DNA from: Amorphus coralli DSM 19760
GTDB lineage: Bacteria > Pseudomonadota > Alphaproteobacteria > Rhizobiales > Amorphaceae
Assembly: GCF_000374525.1 (NCBI RefSeq)
Contig: NZ_KB894574.1
Location: 400,425 to 464,424 of the forward strand
DNA length: 64,000 bases
Reading direction: 5' to 3'
The notes beneath the pieces are model-generated. The model saw only the letters and a program-made list of their open reading frames with translations, searched no databases and was not told the origin of the DNA. The position numbers were made by a program, and so were the translations under genes. Shown in pieces: positions 43,840-54,077 of the stretch (the stretch's first letter is position 1; every line of letters begins with the position of its first letter).

Positions 43840-44868
43840 CTAGCGCCGTCGACGGGCGGCCTGGGCCAGCGCGAGAAAGGTGTCGGCCACGAGTTCGTCG
43901 GCCAGCCCAGGCGAGCGCCTCGTGTTCAGAACCGTGTCGGCGAGCCGGCGCTGGGCGCGGATCAGCTGCTCCGACGACCAGGCGCGCAGCATCGTCTTGA
44001 TGGCCGGTTTGCGGCGGAAAAAGATCCGCGGCTGCACCCCGTCCACCACGGTGTCGGCGGCGAGGCCCTGGTCCACCTGCGCCCGCATTTTCTGGAGCGA
44101 CTGGGCCAGGCGCAGCGCGAAGCCGGCCGTCACCGAGGGATGCGTGCCCGCCGCCTGCAGCCGCTTCAGCCGGCGGATGGCGCCGGCCGCATCGCCGAGA
44201 AAAGCCGCGTCCACAGCCTCCTCGATGGACAGCGCCGCACTGTCGCCCACCACCGCCTGCACGTGCTCCAGCCGGATCTCGCCGTCACCGTGGGCGTAGA
44301 GACAGAGCTTGGTGATCTCCGAGCGGCTGCCCGCCCGGTCCGAACCAAGCAACGCGTGCAGCGCTTCCCGGGCCTCGCCGCTGACGGTCAGGCCGTGATG
44401 CGCCGCTTCCTGCTCCAGAAGCCGATCGATATCGCGGGCGCTGTCGGCATAGCAGGGCACCACCAGCGAAGCGCCGTGCTTCTCGAGAGCCTTGCGCACC
44501 GGCGAGGTCGGCCGCAGATCGCCGGCCTCGATGACGATCTGCGCATCCGTGGGCGGGTCGTCGAGAAGCGGTTGGATCGCCGCCATGATGTTGCGGCTGC
44601 CGATGTCGCGGACCCAGACAACCCGCTTGCCGCCGAACAGCGCGATGGTGCGAGCCTCGTCGCTGAGCCGGCCGGGGTCGGAGCCGAGTTCGTCGCCGTC
44701 GATCCGCACCAGGCCGAAGGGATCCTCTTCGCCCGAGGCGCGCTTCAGGATCTGCCTGGCCCGTTCCCCGACCAGGCCGTGATCCGGCCCGTAGACGAGC
44801 ACCAGCGGCGGCAGCTCGGCCGCTTCGGCAAGACGCCGATCGATATCCTGGGGCTTCAGGACGGCCAT
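43840..44868 (-). CDS. holA: DNA polymerase III subunit delta
   Basis: The 342-residue protein matches HolA, the wrench of the clamp-loading complex. It has LPPLVLVYGPDHGLVGERAR at the start, GGKRVVWVRDIGSRNIM, EAGDLRPTSPVRKALEKHGA and FFRRKPAIKTMLRAWSSEQL at the end. The ATG at 44868 is preferred to an upstream in-frame ATG at 44898 that lacks a better binding site. It is last in a leuS-lptE-holA cluster, the standard order in alphaproteobacteria. Confidence 0.93.
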   Translation of the reverse strand: MAVLKPQDIDRRLAEAAELPPLVLVYGPDHGLVGERARQILKRASGEEDPFGLVRIDGDELGSDPGRLSDEARTIALFGGKRVVWVRDIGSRNIMAAIQPLLDDPPTDAQIVIEAGDLRPTSPVRKALEKHGASLVVPCYADSARDIDRLLEQEAAHHGLTVSGEAREALHALLGSDRAGSRSEITKLCLYAHGDGEIRLEHVQAVVGDSAALSIEEAVDAAFLGDAAGAIRRLKRLQAAGTHPSVTAGFALRLAQSLQKMRAQVDQGLAADTVVDGVQPRIFFRRKPAIKTMLRAWSSEQLIRAQRRLADTVLNTRRSPGLADELVADTFLALAQAARRRR

Positions 44869-44923
44869 GCACACCCCTGGTCCGGCGACCGGCCGCACCC
44901 GGGCCGGGTTGCCCTGTGAACGA

Positions 44924-45529
44924 TCAGTCGACCGGCGCGGAAGCGGGCGCGGCGGCGACGGCGGGCGTCACCTTCGGCGCAAGCGGTCGCGGATTGGCGG
45001 AGAAATAGGCCGCCAGCCGGTTGGAAATGTCCTCTGCAACGGCCCGGCCGGCACGGTCCTGGGCGTCGATGGCGGCGCGCGCGTTGGCAAAGCGCTGGGT
45101 GGAATAGTCGTAGGTGGCCGTGGCGAAGCTGGTGCCGGTGAGGAGCGTCAGGCCCGTATCGGCATCGGAAAGCACGAAGTCGACCCCCAGCGTCACCGAG
45201 ATCGCGGTCGGCTCGTCGAGGGTCACAGGCACGGCCAGCGAGGCCGTCCGGTCGTTGGTGAGATAGGTGAACCTGTAGCGCACCGGGGCGGGATCGCCGC
45301 CGCCGTGCAGCCGGAACGTCAGCTCGCGCACGAACTCCAGCAGCGACCGGGAGCCGGCCGGCGGCACGGAGACGGCGGCGAGGTGGGCCTGCACGTCGGC
45401 GTTGCTGGCCATCCCGACGTCGCCATAGAGCGGCTTCACCTGGCAACCGCCCAGCGCGGCAAGACCGACGGCGACAACCATTCCGGCGCAAAGGGACCGG
45501 GCGGTGCGAACTGTCTCAGACGACCACAT
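44924..45529 (-). CDS. lptE: LPS-assembly lipoprotein LptE
   Basis: The 201-residue precursor has a lipoprotein signal with lipobox LGGC and the LptE start [20 protein letters not shown]. LptE plugs and supports LptD in inserting lipopolysaccharide into the outer membrane. Its ATG lies within the end of leuS (14-base overlap) with AAGGA six bases upstream. The Ala/Pro-rich tail is typical of alphaproteobacterial copies. The leuS-lptE-holA order supports the call beyond the weak sequence conservation of the family. Confidence 0.9.
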   Translation of the reverse strand: MWSSETVRTARSLCAGMVVAVGLAALGGCQVKPLYGDVGMASNADVQAHLAAVSVPPAGSRSLLEFVRELTFRLHGGGDPAPVRYRFTYLTNDRTASLAVPVTLDEPTAISVTLGVDFVLSDADTGLTLLTGTSFATATYDYSTQRFANARAAIDAQDRAGRAVAEDISNRLAAYFSANPRPLAPKVTPAVAAAPASAPVD

Positions 45530-48116
45530 TGACGATCCTTTGCGGGACAACGATGACCTTCTTCGGCGAGCGGCCGTCCAGGTGACGGCGGACGTCTTCC
45601 ATTTCCAGCACGGCGCTTTCGATCTCCTGCGGCGAAGCGGAGCGCTCGACATGGATTTCGGCGCGCTTCTTTCCGTTGATCTGAATCGGCAGAGTAACCG
45701 TGCTGTCGACGAGAAGCGACCGGTCGACCTCGGGCCAGGCCGCGCGGGCGAGAAGCCCGTCATAACCGAGCGCCGCCCAGCCTTCCTCGGCAAGGTGCGG
45801 TGTCATCGGTCCGATGATCTGCAGGAGATAGCGCAGCGCCTTCTTGAGCACCGGCGCGATGTCGGAAGAGCTCACTCCCGTTGCCATGTACGGGTGCAGC
45901 GCGTTGACGAACTCGTAGACGCGGGCGACCGCGCGGTTGAACGCCAGGCTCTCGATGTCGTTCTCCACCGCCGCGGCGGCGCGGTGCATGGCCTTGCGGA
46001 TAGTCTCGGCATCGGCGCCCGAGCCGTCGCCTTCCCTGACGCCCTTCAGCGCCGGTGCGGCGTCCTGCACCATCCGCCAGACACGCTGGATGAAGCGGTG
46101 GGCGCCTTCCGCGCCGGCCTCGGTCCACTGGATGTCGCGCTCCGGCGGCGTGTCGGACAGCATGAACCAGCGGGCGGTGTCGGCACCGAAGGATTCGATG
46201 ATCGCGGTCGGGTCGACCACGTTCTTCTTCGACTTCGACATGGACTCCACCGGGCCCACGGTCACCGGCGCGCCGGTCTTCGCATGGACGTGGGCGCCAT
46301 CGCGGACCACCACGTCCTCGGGGAAAAGCCAGGCGCCCGCCTCGTCCTTGTAGGTCTCGTGGGTGACCATGCCCTGGGTGAACAGGCCCGCGAACGGTTC
46401 GTCGAGCCGAGCGTGGCCGGTCTTCTTCATGGCGCGCAGGAAGAAGCGCGAATAAAGCAGGTGCAGGATCGCGTGCTCGACACCGCCGATATACTGATCG
46501 ACCGGCAGCCAATGATCGACGGCCTCGACCTCGGTCGGCGCGGGCGAATGCGGCGCGGTGAACCGGGCGAAGTACCAGGACGAGTCCACGAAGGTGTCCA
46601 TCGTGTCGGTCTCGCGGCGCGCCGGCTTGCCGCACTCCGGACAGTCGACCTTCGACCAGGTCGGATGATGGTCGAGCGGATTGCCCGGACGGTCGAAGCT
46701 GACGTCGGCGGGCAGTTCCACCGGCAGGAAGCGCTCAGGCACCGGTACCGTGCCGCAGGCCTCGCAGTGGACCATCGGGATCGGACAGCCCCAGTAGCGC
46801 TGGCGCGAGATGCCCCAGTCCCGCAGGCGGTAGTTGACCTGGCGCTCCGCCTGCGGGGCGCCGTCCAGCGCGCGCTTTTCCAGCCGGGTGGCAACCACGT
46901 CCTTGGCGTCTTCGATGGAGAGGCCGTCGAGGAAGCTGGAATGGTAGATGGTGCCCGGCCCGGTATAGGCCTCGTCGGCGATGGTGAAGACGGCCGGATC
47001 CGCATCCGGCGGCAGCACCACCGGCGTCACCGGCAGCCCGTAGGCGCGGGCAAAATCCAGGTCGCGCTGGTCGTGGGCCGGGCAGCCGAAGATGGCGCCG
47101 GTGCCGTACTCCATCAGAATGAAGTTGGCCACAAAGACCGGCAACGTCACGTCCGGCTGGAAAGGATGACGGGCACGCAGGCCGGTGTCGTAGCCCTTCT
47201 TGTCGGCGGTCTCGATGGCCAGCGCGCTGGTGCCGAGCTTGCGGCACTCGGCCTGGAAGTCGCGCAGGGCCGAATCGCGCTCGCCGGCGGCGATCGCCAG
47301 CGGATGGTCCGCGGCCACCGCCAGGAAGCTGGCCCCGAACAGGGTGTCGGGCCGGGTGGTGAAGACCTCCAGGTCTGACGAGCCGTCCGGACCGCGCCCG
47401 GTGAGCTCGAAGCGCACGCGCAGGCCTTCCGACCGGCCGATCCAGTTCTTCTGCATCAGCCGGACCTTTTCCGGCCAGCGCTCCAGCCCGTCGAGCGCCT
47501 CAAGCAGCTCCTGGCTGTAGTCGGTGATGCGGAAGAACCACTGGGTCAGCTCGCGCTGCTCCACCAGCGCACCGGAACGCCAGCCGCGGCCCTCGATCAC
47601 CTGCTCGTTGGCGAGCACCGTCTGATCCACCGGATCCCAGTTCACCTTGGCCGTCTTCCGGGCGACCAGGCCGGCCTTGTAGAAGTCGAGAAACAGGCGC
47701 TGCTGCTGCTGGTAGTAGCTGACGTCGCAGGTGGCGATTTCGCGGTCCCAGTCGATGGACAGGCCCATCTGCTTCAGCTGGCCGCGCATGTGGGCGATGT
47801 TGGAGTAGGTCCAGTCGCGCGGATGCACCTTGTTCTGCATCGCCGCGTTCTCCGCCGGCATGCCGAACGCATCCCAGCCCATCGGGTGCAGCACGTTGAA
47901 GCCCTTCGCCCGCTTGTAGCGCGCGATGACGTCGCCCATGGCGTAGTTGCGCACGTGGCCCATGTGGATGCGCCCCGAGGGATAGGGGAACATCTCCAGC
48001 ACGTAGTATTTCTGGCGGGGGTCTTCGTTACGGGTGCGGAAAACGCCGTGCGTCTCCCACTCGCGCTGCCAGCGCATTTCCACGTCGCGGGCGTTGTAGC
48101 GCTCCGGTGTCGTCAT
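45516..48116 (-). CDS. leuS: Leucyl-tRNA synthetase
   Basis: The 866-residue class I synthetase has the HIGH motif as HMGH in [20 protein letters not shown], the KMSKS motif as MSKSK in [19 protein letters not shown], and the CP1 editing domain between them ([20 protein letters not shown]). It charges tRNA-Leu. Length and motifs are normal. It leads the leuS-lptE-holA operon; the divergent yggS gene starts about 140 bases away. Confidence 0.97.
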   Translation of the reverse strand: MTTPERYNARDVEMRWQREWETHGVFRTRNEDPRQKYYVLEMFPYPSGRIHMGHVRNYAMGDVIARYKRAKGFNVLHPMGWDAFGMPAENAAMQNKVHPRDWTYSNIAHMRGQLKQMGLSIDWDREIATCDVSYYQQQQRLFLDFYKAGLVARKTAKVNWDPVDQTVLANEQVIEGRGWRSGALVEQRELTQWFFRITDYSQELLEALDGLERWPEKVRLMQKNWIGRSEGLRVRFELTGRGPDGSSDLEVFTTRPDTLFGASFLAVAADHPLAIAAGERDSALRDFQAECRKLGTSALAIETADKKGYDTGLRARHPFQPDVTLPVFVANFILMEYGTGAIFGCPAHDQRDLDFARAYGLPVTPVVLPPDADPAVFTIADEAYTGPGTIYHSSFLDGLSIEDAKDVVATRLEKRALDGAPQAERQVNYRLRDWGISRQRYWGCPIPMVHCEACGTVPVPERFLPVELPADVSFDRPGNPLDHHPTWSKVDCPECGKPARRETDTMDTFVDSSWYFARFTAPHSPAPTEVEAVDHWLPVDQYIGGVEHAILHLLYSRFFLRAMKKTGHARLDEPFAGLFTQGMVTHETYKDEAGAWLFPEDVVVRDGAHVHAKTGAPVTVGPVESMSKSKKNVVDPTAIIESFGADTARWFMLSDTPPERDIQWTEAGAEGAHRFIQRVWRMVQDAAPALKGVREGDGSGADAETIRKAMHRAAAAVENDIESLAFNRAVARVYEFVNALHPYMATGVSSSDIAPVLKKALRYLLQIIGPMTPHLAEEGWAALGYDGLLARAAWPEVDRSLLVDSTVTLPIQINGKKRAEIHVERSASPQEIESAVLEMEDVRRHLDGRSPKKVIVVPQRIVNVVV

Positions 48117-48259
48117 CGGACGGAATCTGCTCGTGTAGAGGGGGCCTGGTGCGGTGTCGGCAGACAGTCACCAAAAATCGGCACCCCGGTCAACTGGAAC
48201 CGCCGGGGGCGGGTTTGCTAAGGAAGGGCCCGGCAACCCGGCAAGGACAAGGCACGAGC

Positions 48260-48943
48260 ATGAGCGCGAACCCATCGGAACGGCTGGACGCGGTGACCCA
48301 CGCCATCGAGCGGGCGGAACGCATCGCCGGGCGCGCGAAGGGATCCGTGACGCTGATCGCCGTCTCCAAGACCTTCCCGGCCGAAGACGCCGAGGCGCTG
48401 ATTGCGGCCGGCCAGGCGGTGTTCGGCGAGAACCGGGTGCAGGAAGCGAAGGCCAAGTGGCCCGCCCTCAAGGAAACCCATCCGCACGTCGAACTGCACC
48501 TGATCGGGCCGCTCCAGTCCAACAAGACGAAGGAGGCGGTGGCGCTGTTCGACGCCATTCATACCGTCGACCGGGAGAAGATCGCCGCGGCGATCGCCGC
48601 CGAGTGCGCCCGCCAGGACCGCCGTCCTGCCCTGTTCGTGCAGGTGAACACCGGCGAGGAACCGCAGAAGGCGGGCATCCCGCCGCGCGAGGCGGTGGCC
48701 TTCGTCGCCCGCTGCCGGGAGGTGCACGGGCTCGCCATTGCCGGGCTGATGTGCATTCCGCCGGTGGAGGATGAGCCGGGGCCGCATTTCGCCCTCCTCA
48801 AGAAGCTGGCACGCGAGGCCGACGTGGCGGGCCTGTCCATGGGCATGTCGGCGGACTTCGAGACGGCGGTGTCGTTCGGCGCCACCCACGTGCGGGTCGG
48901 CTCGGCGCTGTTCGGCACCCGGCCGAAGCCGGACAGCGCCTGA
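48260..48943 (+). CDS. PLP homeostasis protein, YggS/PROSC family
   Basis: The 227-residue protein is a YggS-type alanine-racemase-fold protein that binds pyridoxal phosphate. It has VTLIAVSKTFPAEDAEALIA with the PLP lysine, FGENRVQEAKAKWPAL, HLIGPLQSNKTKEAVALFD and SMGMSADFETAVSFGATHV. The family keeps free PLP balanced and is not itself an enzyme. AAGGACAAGG lies before the ATG at 48260. It is divergent from leuS. Confidence 0.93.
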   Translation: MSANPSERLDAVTHAIERAERIAGRAKGSVTLIAVSKTFPAEDAEALIAAGQAVFGENRVQEAKAKWPALKETHPHVELHLIGPLQSNKTKEAVALFDAIHTVDREKIAAAIAAECARQDRRPALFVQVNTGEEPQKAGIPPREAVAFVARCREVHGLAIAGLMCIPPVEDEPGPHFALLKKLAREADVAGLSMGMSADFETAVSFGATHVRVGSALFGTRPKPDSA

Positions 48944-49118
48944 AGCGGGGCGCAAGCGCCCGTCCGCCGGCCCACGCCGCGCGAACCGGTCGACAGGGGA
49001 CGGATTTCCGGCTAGGAGCACGAGCCGGGCCGGGTGCGCACCTTCCGCTGGCGCTCCCGCCCCCACGGGCCATGCCGCCGCGCTCCCTGGAGCCGGCATG
49101 TCGAGGCCTCGGCGCGAT

Positions 49119-49205
49119 GCGGGTGTGGCGGAATTGGTAGACGCGCCGGACTCAAAATCCGGTTCTGGCGACAGAGTGTCGGTTCGAGCCCGACCACCCG
49201 CACCA
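49119..49205 (+). tRNA. tRNA-Leu (CAA)
   Basis: The acceptor stem pairs GCGGGTG with CACCCGC, followed by A and an encoded CCA. The anticodon loop is CTCAAAA, giving anticodon CAA for UUG. A variable arm typical of class II tRNA and the T-loop GGTTCGAGCC are present. Length is 87 bases. The 280 bases between this and the next tRNA contain TGCGCA-rich sequence and no gene. Confidence 0.96.
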
Positions 49206-49485
49206 TCGCTATTCCGGACGCTTCCCTCCAAATCCACCGTTCCAGTCCCGGCATGACCCGCCACCGGCTCACCCGATCCGGCGACGGCGCGAACGATCTG
49301 CGCACCGTGGTCGCTGCGCGAACGCGCGCGAAAGTGCGCAGATCCGCGCGGTACGGACCGGTGCTCGCCTGCGCGACGCCCCGAAAGCTTGTGCGGGCCT
49401 GTGCAGTTTCGGTGGAGATGACAAAAAAATGTCGCTGGCCCCTTTCACCCGGCAGGGGCGTTTGCTACATGAGCTTCACCGCTGA

Positions 49486-49562
<77 letters not shown>

Positions 49563-49590
49563 AAAGTCCGAAGTAAAATCAATGCTTTGT

Positions 49591-49623
49591 AAAAACGCCC
49601 CGACCTCCGGCCGGGGCGTTTTT
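49591..49623 (+). terminator. Intrinsic terminator after tRNA-fMet
   Basis: AAAAACGCCCCG (49591-49602) and CGGGGCGTTTTT (49612-49623) are perfectly complementary across a short loop and end in T5. It lies 28 bases after the tRNA and may work in both directions. Confidence 0.9.
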
Positions 49624-49865
49624 GCGTGATAGGGACAAATTAGGGACAGCTCCGTCGAGCTGCACTCTAGGCCGGAGTGAGTTCGCTGGCCTGACCGCTG
49701 TTGAGCGGTCAGCCAGGGTAATCCGCTTTGCGAATGTACTTACACCACAGAGTTGGCGATCTTCAGCATGCCGCGACCGTCAAACGCTCTACGTTGATCG
49801 GTCGGCCTCAAACACGCAGCCGATCTATCGTCACCGGCACCTATGTCAGTCATCGATTGAGGCGA

Positions 49866-50954
49866 TCACAAGTCGCCGGAAGCAACGTAGAGCTGGGCGG
49901 TGCCGCTACGGTCGGAGGTGAACACGATCTGCCGACCGTCCGGGGAAAAGCGGGGGTGGGGATGGGTGTGCTGAGGCGCGTAGACCTTCACCGGTCCGTT
50001 GGCGTAGGGAAATGGCCCGGCCCAATGCTCGCCCATCGAGCTTGCCTCAGGCCGGCAGACGAAATGGGCGCGCTGCCGGTTCCGCTCGGCGAGGTCGAGC
50101 AAGTGGATCCCGATGTCCGGAAAATTGGTGTCGCAGACCAGACGCCGTCCCGATGCGTCGGGGGCGCCGTGCCAGACCGGAAAATCGGTCAACATCCTGA
50201 CCTCGCCGGTGGCGACGTCGATCTCGCCCAGGCCGTTCGGCCAGTCGACGAACAGGATCGAACGGTGTCCCGGACGCCAGACCTCGTGGGTGATCCATTG
50301 CAGATCGTGGGTGCGCCGATGCATCCGCCGATCCTGCCGGCCGCTGCGGTCGGTCACCCAGACCCTGTCGGTCATCGGGCCGGCATACAGGATCAGGTCG
50401 TCGTCGTCGGGACAGAACTGCGGATGGCCGATGGTGGCCTTTTCCAGAAACACCTCGGCCGAGCCCCGTTCGGTGTCGACCATCCAGAAGCGGGTGATGG
50501 CGCCGTCGCGGACGGGAACCGCCCACCAGCGTCCGCCAGCCGACAGCGCCGTGGTGCCCATCGCCGCCCCGACCATGCCCTTCTCGCGCATCTCGGCGGC
50601 GCCGAAATGGATCAGACACTCGCGCTCGCCGGTGGTCGGCGAGACCCGGTAGCCTGACTGACCAGCGACGTAGTAGATCCAGCGGCCGTCCCTGGACGGA
50701 ATGACCGACCATTCGGCGAGCGCCTCCTCATCGGTGAGCTGGATCAGCTCCAGGCTTTCCTGATCCTCGACGAAGATCTCCGGCCGGCCGGTGCGGTGGG
50801 ATAGAAACACGAGCCGCAGCATCGCCTGATCGAACGCATCCACGAAGAAGAAGGGATGGTGTTGAATCGACGGGTGGGTCGTCACCTGGCGCAGGGTGCG
50901 CCCATCCTTATCGGTCCAGGTCCGGCCTTCGGCAGGCCATGTCCGCCACGCCAC
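49866..50954 (-). CDS. Oligogalacturonate-lyase-like (PL22/TolB-type propeller) protein
   Basis: The 362-residue protein is a seven-bladed propeller with the sequence pattern of oligogalacturonate lyases: GHPQFCPDDDDLILYAGPMT, WITHEVWRPGHRSILFVDWP, RLVCDTNFPDIGIHLLDLAE and HPHPRFSPDGRQIVFTSDRS. There is no signal peptide, so it is probably cytoplasmic, as in PL22 enzymes that cleave unsaturated digalacturonate. I cannot confirm the catalytic residues, and the real substrate may differ. The GTG start with GGAG upstream lies four bases after the permease gene, so it is translated together with the TRAP transporter. Confidence 0.75.
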   Translation of the reverse strand: MAWRTWPAEGRTWTDKDGRTLRQVTTHPSIQHHPFFFVDAFDQAMLRLVFLSHRTGRPEIFVEDQESLELIQLTDEEALAEWSVIPSRDGRWIYYVAGQSGYRVSPTTGERECLIHFGAAEMREKGMVGAAMGTTALSAGGRWWAVPVRDGAITRFWMVDTERGSAEVFLEKATIGHPQFCPDDDDLILYAGPMTDRVWVTDRSGRQDRRMHRRTHDLQWITHEVWRPGHRSILFVDWPNGLGEIDVATGEVRMLTDFPVWHGAPDASGRRLVCDTNFPDIGIHLLDLAERNRQRAHFVCRPEASSMGEHWAGPFPYANGPVKVYAPQHTHPHPRFSPDGRQIVFTSDRSGTAQLYVASGDL

Positions 50955-50958
50955 TTCG

Positions 50959-52869
50959 CTACTCCGCGGGTTGAATGAAGAGGTGATTGCCGACCGTCCG
51001 CCAATGCAGGCGGAAGGCGAGGTATGCGGCTGCCAGGACGCCCCAGCCGATGACAATTCCGGCGAGCCAGAGTGGCGATCCGAACGGTTCAATCACAGCG
51101 AGGATGCCAGCAACAGCGACGACCATCCGGAGCGGCAGCGCGAGCGGCCGGCCGCACCATCCGCCGAAAGCGACCGCCCACAGCGCGGTAGAGACCATCA
51201 GCGCGAGCGCGCTCGTGGCGATCGCCCCGGCGCTGCCCTGGCCCAGGATCGCGGGATCGAACACGAAGCCGAAGGGGATGAAGAAGGCGACGAGGCTGAG
51301 CCCGAACGCCGACATGCTCGTCTTCATCGCCGATGCCTGGCCGACGCCGGCCGCCGCAAAGGAGGCGAGCGCCACCGGCGGCGTCACCATTGACAGGACG
51401 CAGTAGTAGAAGATGAAGAAGTGGGCGGCGAGCGGCTCGAGACCGAGCTTCTGCAGGGCCGGGACGTAGAGCACCGCGCCGATGATGTAGGCGGCGACCG
51501 TCGGCAGCCCCATGCCCATGATGATGCAGCCGACCATCGCCAGGCCCAGCGAGGCGTAGATCGACCCTTCCGCCAGCGACAGCAGGGACGCCGCGAACTT
51601 CAGCGCCAGGTTCGACTGAACGGCGACGGCGATCACCAGCCCGATGGCAGCGATGGGAACCGCGACCTCGGCCGCCTGGCGGGGGGCGTTGCGCAAGCCG
51701 CCGACGATGCGCTCGCTGCCGATCCAGGTGCTGCGGCGGAGGTAGGGAACGACCAGGCAGCTCAGTGTCGCGAACACGGCGGCGTAGGACGCCGAATAGC
51801 CGTAGACGAGCGCCGTGACGAGAACGATCGGCGGCAGCAGCAGGTGAATGCGCGGCAGGAGCGGCGCGGTCTGCGCCACCTCCTCGGCCGTCATCGCGCG
51901 CTGGCCGTCGCGCCGTGCCACCAGGTCGACGACGAGCAACAGCGCCAGATAGAAGGCGACGGCCGGGATGAGGCCCGCCAGCGCGATGCGCGCGTACGGA
52001 ACGTTCAGCATCTCCGCCATGATGAACGCCGCCACGCCCATCACCGGCGGCATCAGCTGCCCGCCGGTCGACGCGATCGCCTCGATGCCGCTGGCCTGGT
52101 GGCCCCTGAAGCCGCAGCGCTTCATCAGCGGTATGGTGAACACGCCGGTGGAGACGACGTTGGCGACGGCGCTGCCGGAGATGGAGCCCATCAGGCTCGA
52201 CGCGATGATCGCCGTCTTGGCGGTGCCGCCGACGGCCCGGCCGGCAAGCCGGATGGCGAGGTCGATGAAAAGCTGGCCACCGCCGATGGCGGCATAGAAG
52301 GCGCCGAAGAGGATGAAATAGAAGACGAAGTCGACCGAGGTGGAGGTCGTGATGCCGAGCACGCCGGCCGTCGTCATGGTGCTGATCTCGATCGCTGCGT
52401 CGAGGGTGAAGCCGCGGAACGAGAGCCAGCCGGGCAAAGCCCCGCCCAGGAAGGCGTAGGCGATGAACACCAGAAGTACGGCCACGAGAATCCACCCGAC
52501 GGCGCGCCGCGCACCCTCGAGCAGCAGCGCGATCAGGATGGCGCCCGCCCAGATGTCCACCGGGAAGACCGGCGAGACGTTCTCCATACGGGTGGTCAGC
52601 CGCTCGAAGCCGGTGAGGTAGTAGGCGGCGACGGCGAGCGTCGCGGCCAGCACCAGAGCGTCCAGGGCGATGCGCAGCGCGCGCGGCATCCAGGGCGCTG
52701 TCAGCGGCCGGCACAGGAATAGAAGCACCAGCGCGAAACAGAGATGGACCGGGCGCTGGAACATCGGCTGCTGCGGTTCCAGCAGGATCCAGCCCTGAAA
52801 CGCGATGAACGCCAACCCGATCAGGAAGATCGCGGAACCCAGAACGGAGGGACGAACCTTCGAGGGCAT
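50959..52869 (-). CDS. TRAP transporter fused permease (4TM/12TM, TAXI type)
   Basis: The 636-residue inner-membrane protein fuses the small (DctQ-like, four-helix) and large (DctM-like, twelve-helix) subunits, as in TAXI-TRAP systems. DctM-type motifs include LMGSISGSAVANVVSTGVFT, GGQLMPPVMGVAAFIMAEML and MGMGLPTVAAYIIGAVLYVP. GAGGAG lies before the ATG at 52869; the longer open frame to 53817 is a shadow of the binding-protein gene. It imports a small organic acid using an ion gradient. The substrate is unknown. Confidence 0.92.
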   Translation of the reverse strand: MPSKVRPSVLGSAIFLIGLAFIAFQGWILLEPQQPMFQRPVHLCFALVLLFLCRPLTAPWMPRALRIALDALVLAATLAVAAYYLTGFERLTTRMENVSPVFPVDIWAGAILIALLLEGARRAVGWILVAVLLVFIAYAFLGGALPGWLSFRGFTLDAAIEISTMTTAGVLGITTSTSVDFVFYFILFGAFYAAIGGGQLFIDLAIRLAGRAVGGTAKTAIIASSLMGSISGSAVANVVSTGVFTIPLMKRCGFRGHQASGIEAIASTGGQLMPPVMGVAAFIMAEMLNVPYARIALAGLIPAVAFYLALLLVVDLVARRDGQRAMTAEEVAQTAPLLPRIHLLLPPIVLVTALVYGYSASYAAVFATLSCLVVPYLRRSTWIGSERIVGGLRNAPRQAAEVAVPIAAIGLVIAVAVQSNLALKFAASLLSLAEGSIYASLGLAMVGCIIMGMGLPTVAAYIIGAVLYVPALQKLGLEPLAAHFFIFYYCVLSMVTPPVALASFAAAGVGQASAMKTSMSAFGLSLVAFFIPFGFVFDPAILGQGSAGAIATSALALMVSTALWAVAFGGWCGRPLALPLRMVVAVAGILAVIEPFGSPLWLAGIVIGWGVLAAAYLAFRLHWRTVGNHLFIQPAE

Positions 52870-52940
52870 GGACAAGCCTCCTCGGCGGTGTGAGCCGCAC
52901 CGGGTGGCGCCGGCGGACGCCCGCGCCACCCGGCCCGCGC

Positions 52941-53939
52941 CTACAGCCAGCCACGCTCCTTGTAGTAGCGAATCGCGCCGGGATGCAGGTCGATGCCCAC
53001 ATTCTCTGGCTTCCACCCCTCTTCCGGGTTGAAGTTTCGCCATGCCGCATGGGCCTCGCCCATCGCCCCGGCGTTCTCCACCAGCGCCTTGGTGATCTGG
53101 TAGGCGACCTCGTCGTCCAGCGAGGCGCTGGCGATCAGAACCGTGCCGAGGTTGGCGCCGGTGTTGGCCTTCGTCTGGTCCTCGAACCAGGGTCCGTAGG
53201 TGCCCGGCTGCAGACCGTTCTCGGCGAGCAGGTCCATCGCCTTCGGCGGAATGTCGAGGAACACCACGTCCGAGGTCAGATTGACCTCCGTGATCGTGGG
53301 ATGCCCCTTGATCATGGTGTCGATGTAGATGTCGGCGTTGCCATTGCGGAGCTGATCGGGGATCTGGGCGGCGGCGACCTGGATGACGTCTCCGCCGTCC
53401 TCCTTGATCTTGTCGAAGCTCGAGCCGTAGGCCTCGAGGATCATTTCCGCGGTCGGTACGGCGCTCGATCCGGTCGGCTTGATGAGGAGCCGGATCGGCT
53501 CGCCCGAGGTGATGATTTCCACGAGGTCCTCGGTTCCGGCCTTGTCGATGAACTCCTTGCGGGCCATGGCGCCGACATAGACGCTGTTGAGCCCGCCGAC
53601 GAGGGCGCGGATGTCGGGCGCGGACGCCCCCTGATAGAGGTCGGCGCCATCGCGGGCCCAGACCGCCGTCGCGACGTTGGACAGCGCGATTTCCGCCTTG
53701 CCGTTCTCCACCACCATCGGATTGGCCACGCCGCCGCCGCGGGCGATCACCTCGACCGAGTTGTTGCCGAGAATCGGCTCGATCATCTGTTCCAAGGTCG
53801 CCGCGAACACGTACCACGACGACCCTTCCCGCATGGCGCCGATGCGCACGTCCTGGGCCTGGGCCGGGACCACCGCCGCGAACGCCGCGGATGCGGCGAT
53901 GATCGCCGAGCCGAGGCCGAGCTTCATTGACTGGATCAC
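52941..53939 (-). CDS. TAXI family TRAP transporter solute-binding protein
   Basis: The 332-residue precursor has a signal peptide ending VVPAQAQ and the TAXI fold (RIGAMREGSSWYVFAATLEQ, EVIARGGGVANPMVVENGKA, GTEDLVEIITSGEPIRLL). It binds the substrate in the periplasm for the fused permease encoded 71 bases downstream. TAXI proteins mostly bind dicarboxylates and amino acids such as glutamate, but few have been studied. Confidence 0.92.
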   Translation of the reverse strand: MIQSMKLGLGSAIIAASAAFAAVVPAQAQDVRIGAMREGSSWYVFAATLEQMIEPILGNNSVEVIARGGGVANPMVVENGKAEIALSNVATAVWARDGADLYQGASAPDIRALVGGLNSVYVGAMARKEFIDKAGTEDLVEIITSGEPIRLLIKPTGSSAVPTAEMILEAYGSSFDKIKEDGGDVIQVAAAQIPDQLRNGNADIYIDTMIKGHPTITEVNLTSDVVFLDIPPKAMDLLAENGLQPGTYGPWFEDQTKANTGANLGTVLIASASLDDEVAYQITKALVENAGAMGEAHAAWRNFNPEEGWKPENVGIDLHPGAIRYYKERGWL

Positions 53940-54077
53940 GATATTCCTCCCTGGTTTTTCTTTCCGGCTCGGGGGGCCCGATCGCGCCGCGCCCCCCTCC
54001 TCCGTTGCAGTCTCATCCGTGCTGCCGGACGGCGCCTTCGCGAACGAACGGCGCGGCCGGTCCTTCGGGTCGCCGGA

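Noticed and set aside
52870..53817. Extension of the TRAP permease frame into the binding-protein gene
   Set aside because: The extension is an out-of-frame shadow of the TAXI gene; the permease has an ATG with GAGGAG at 52869.
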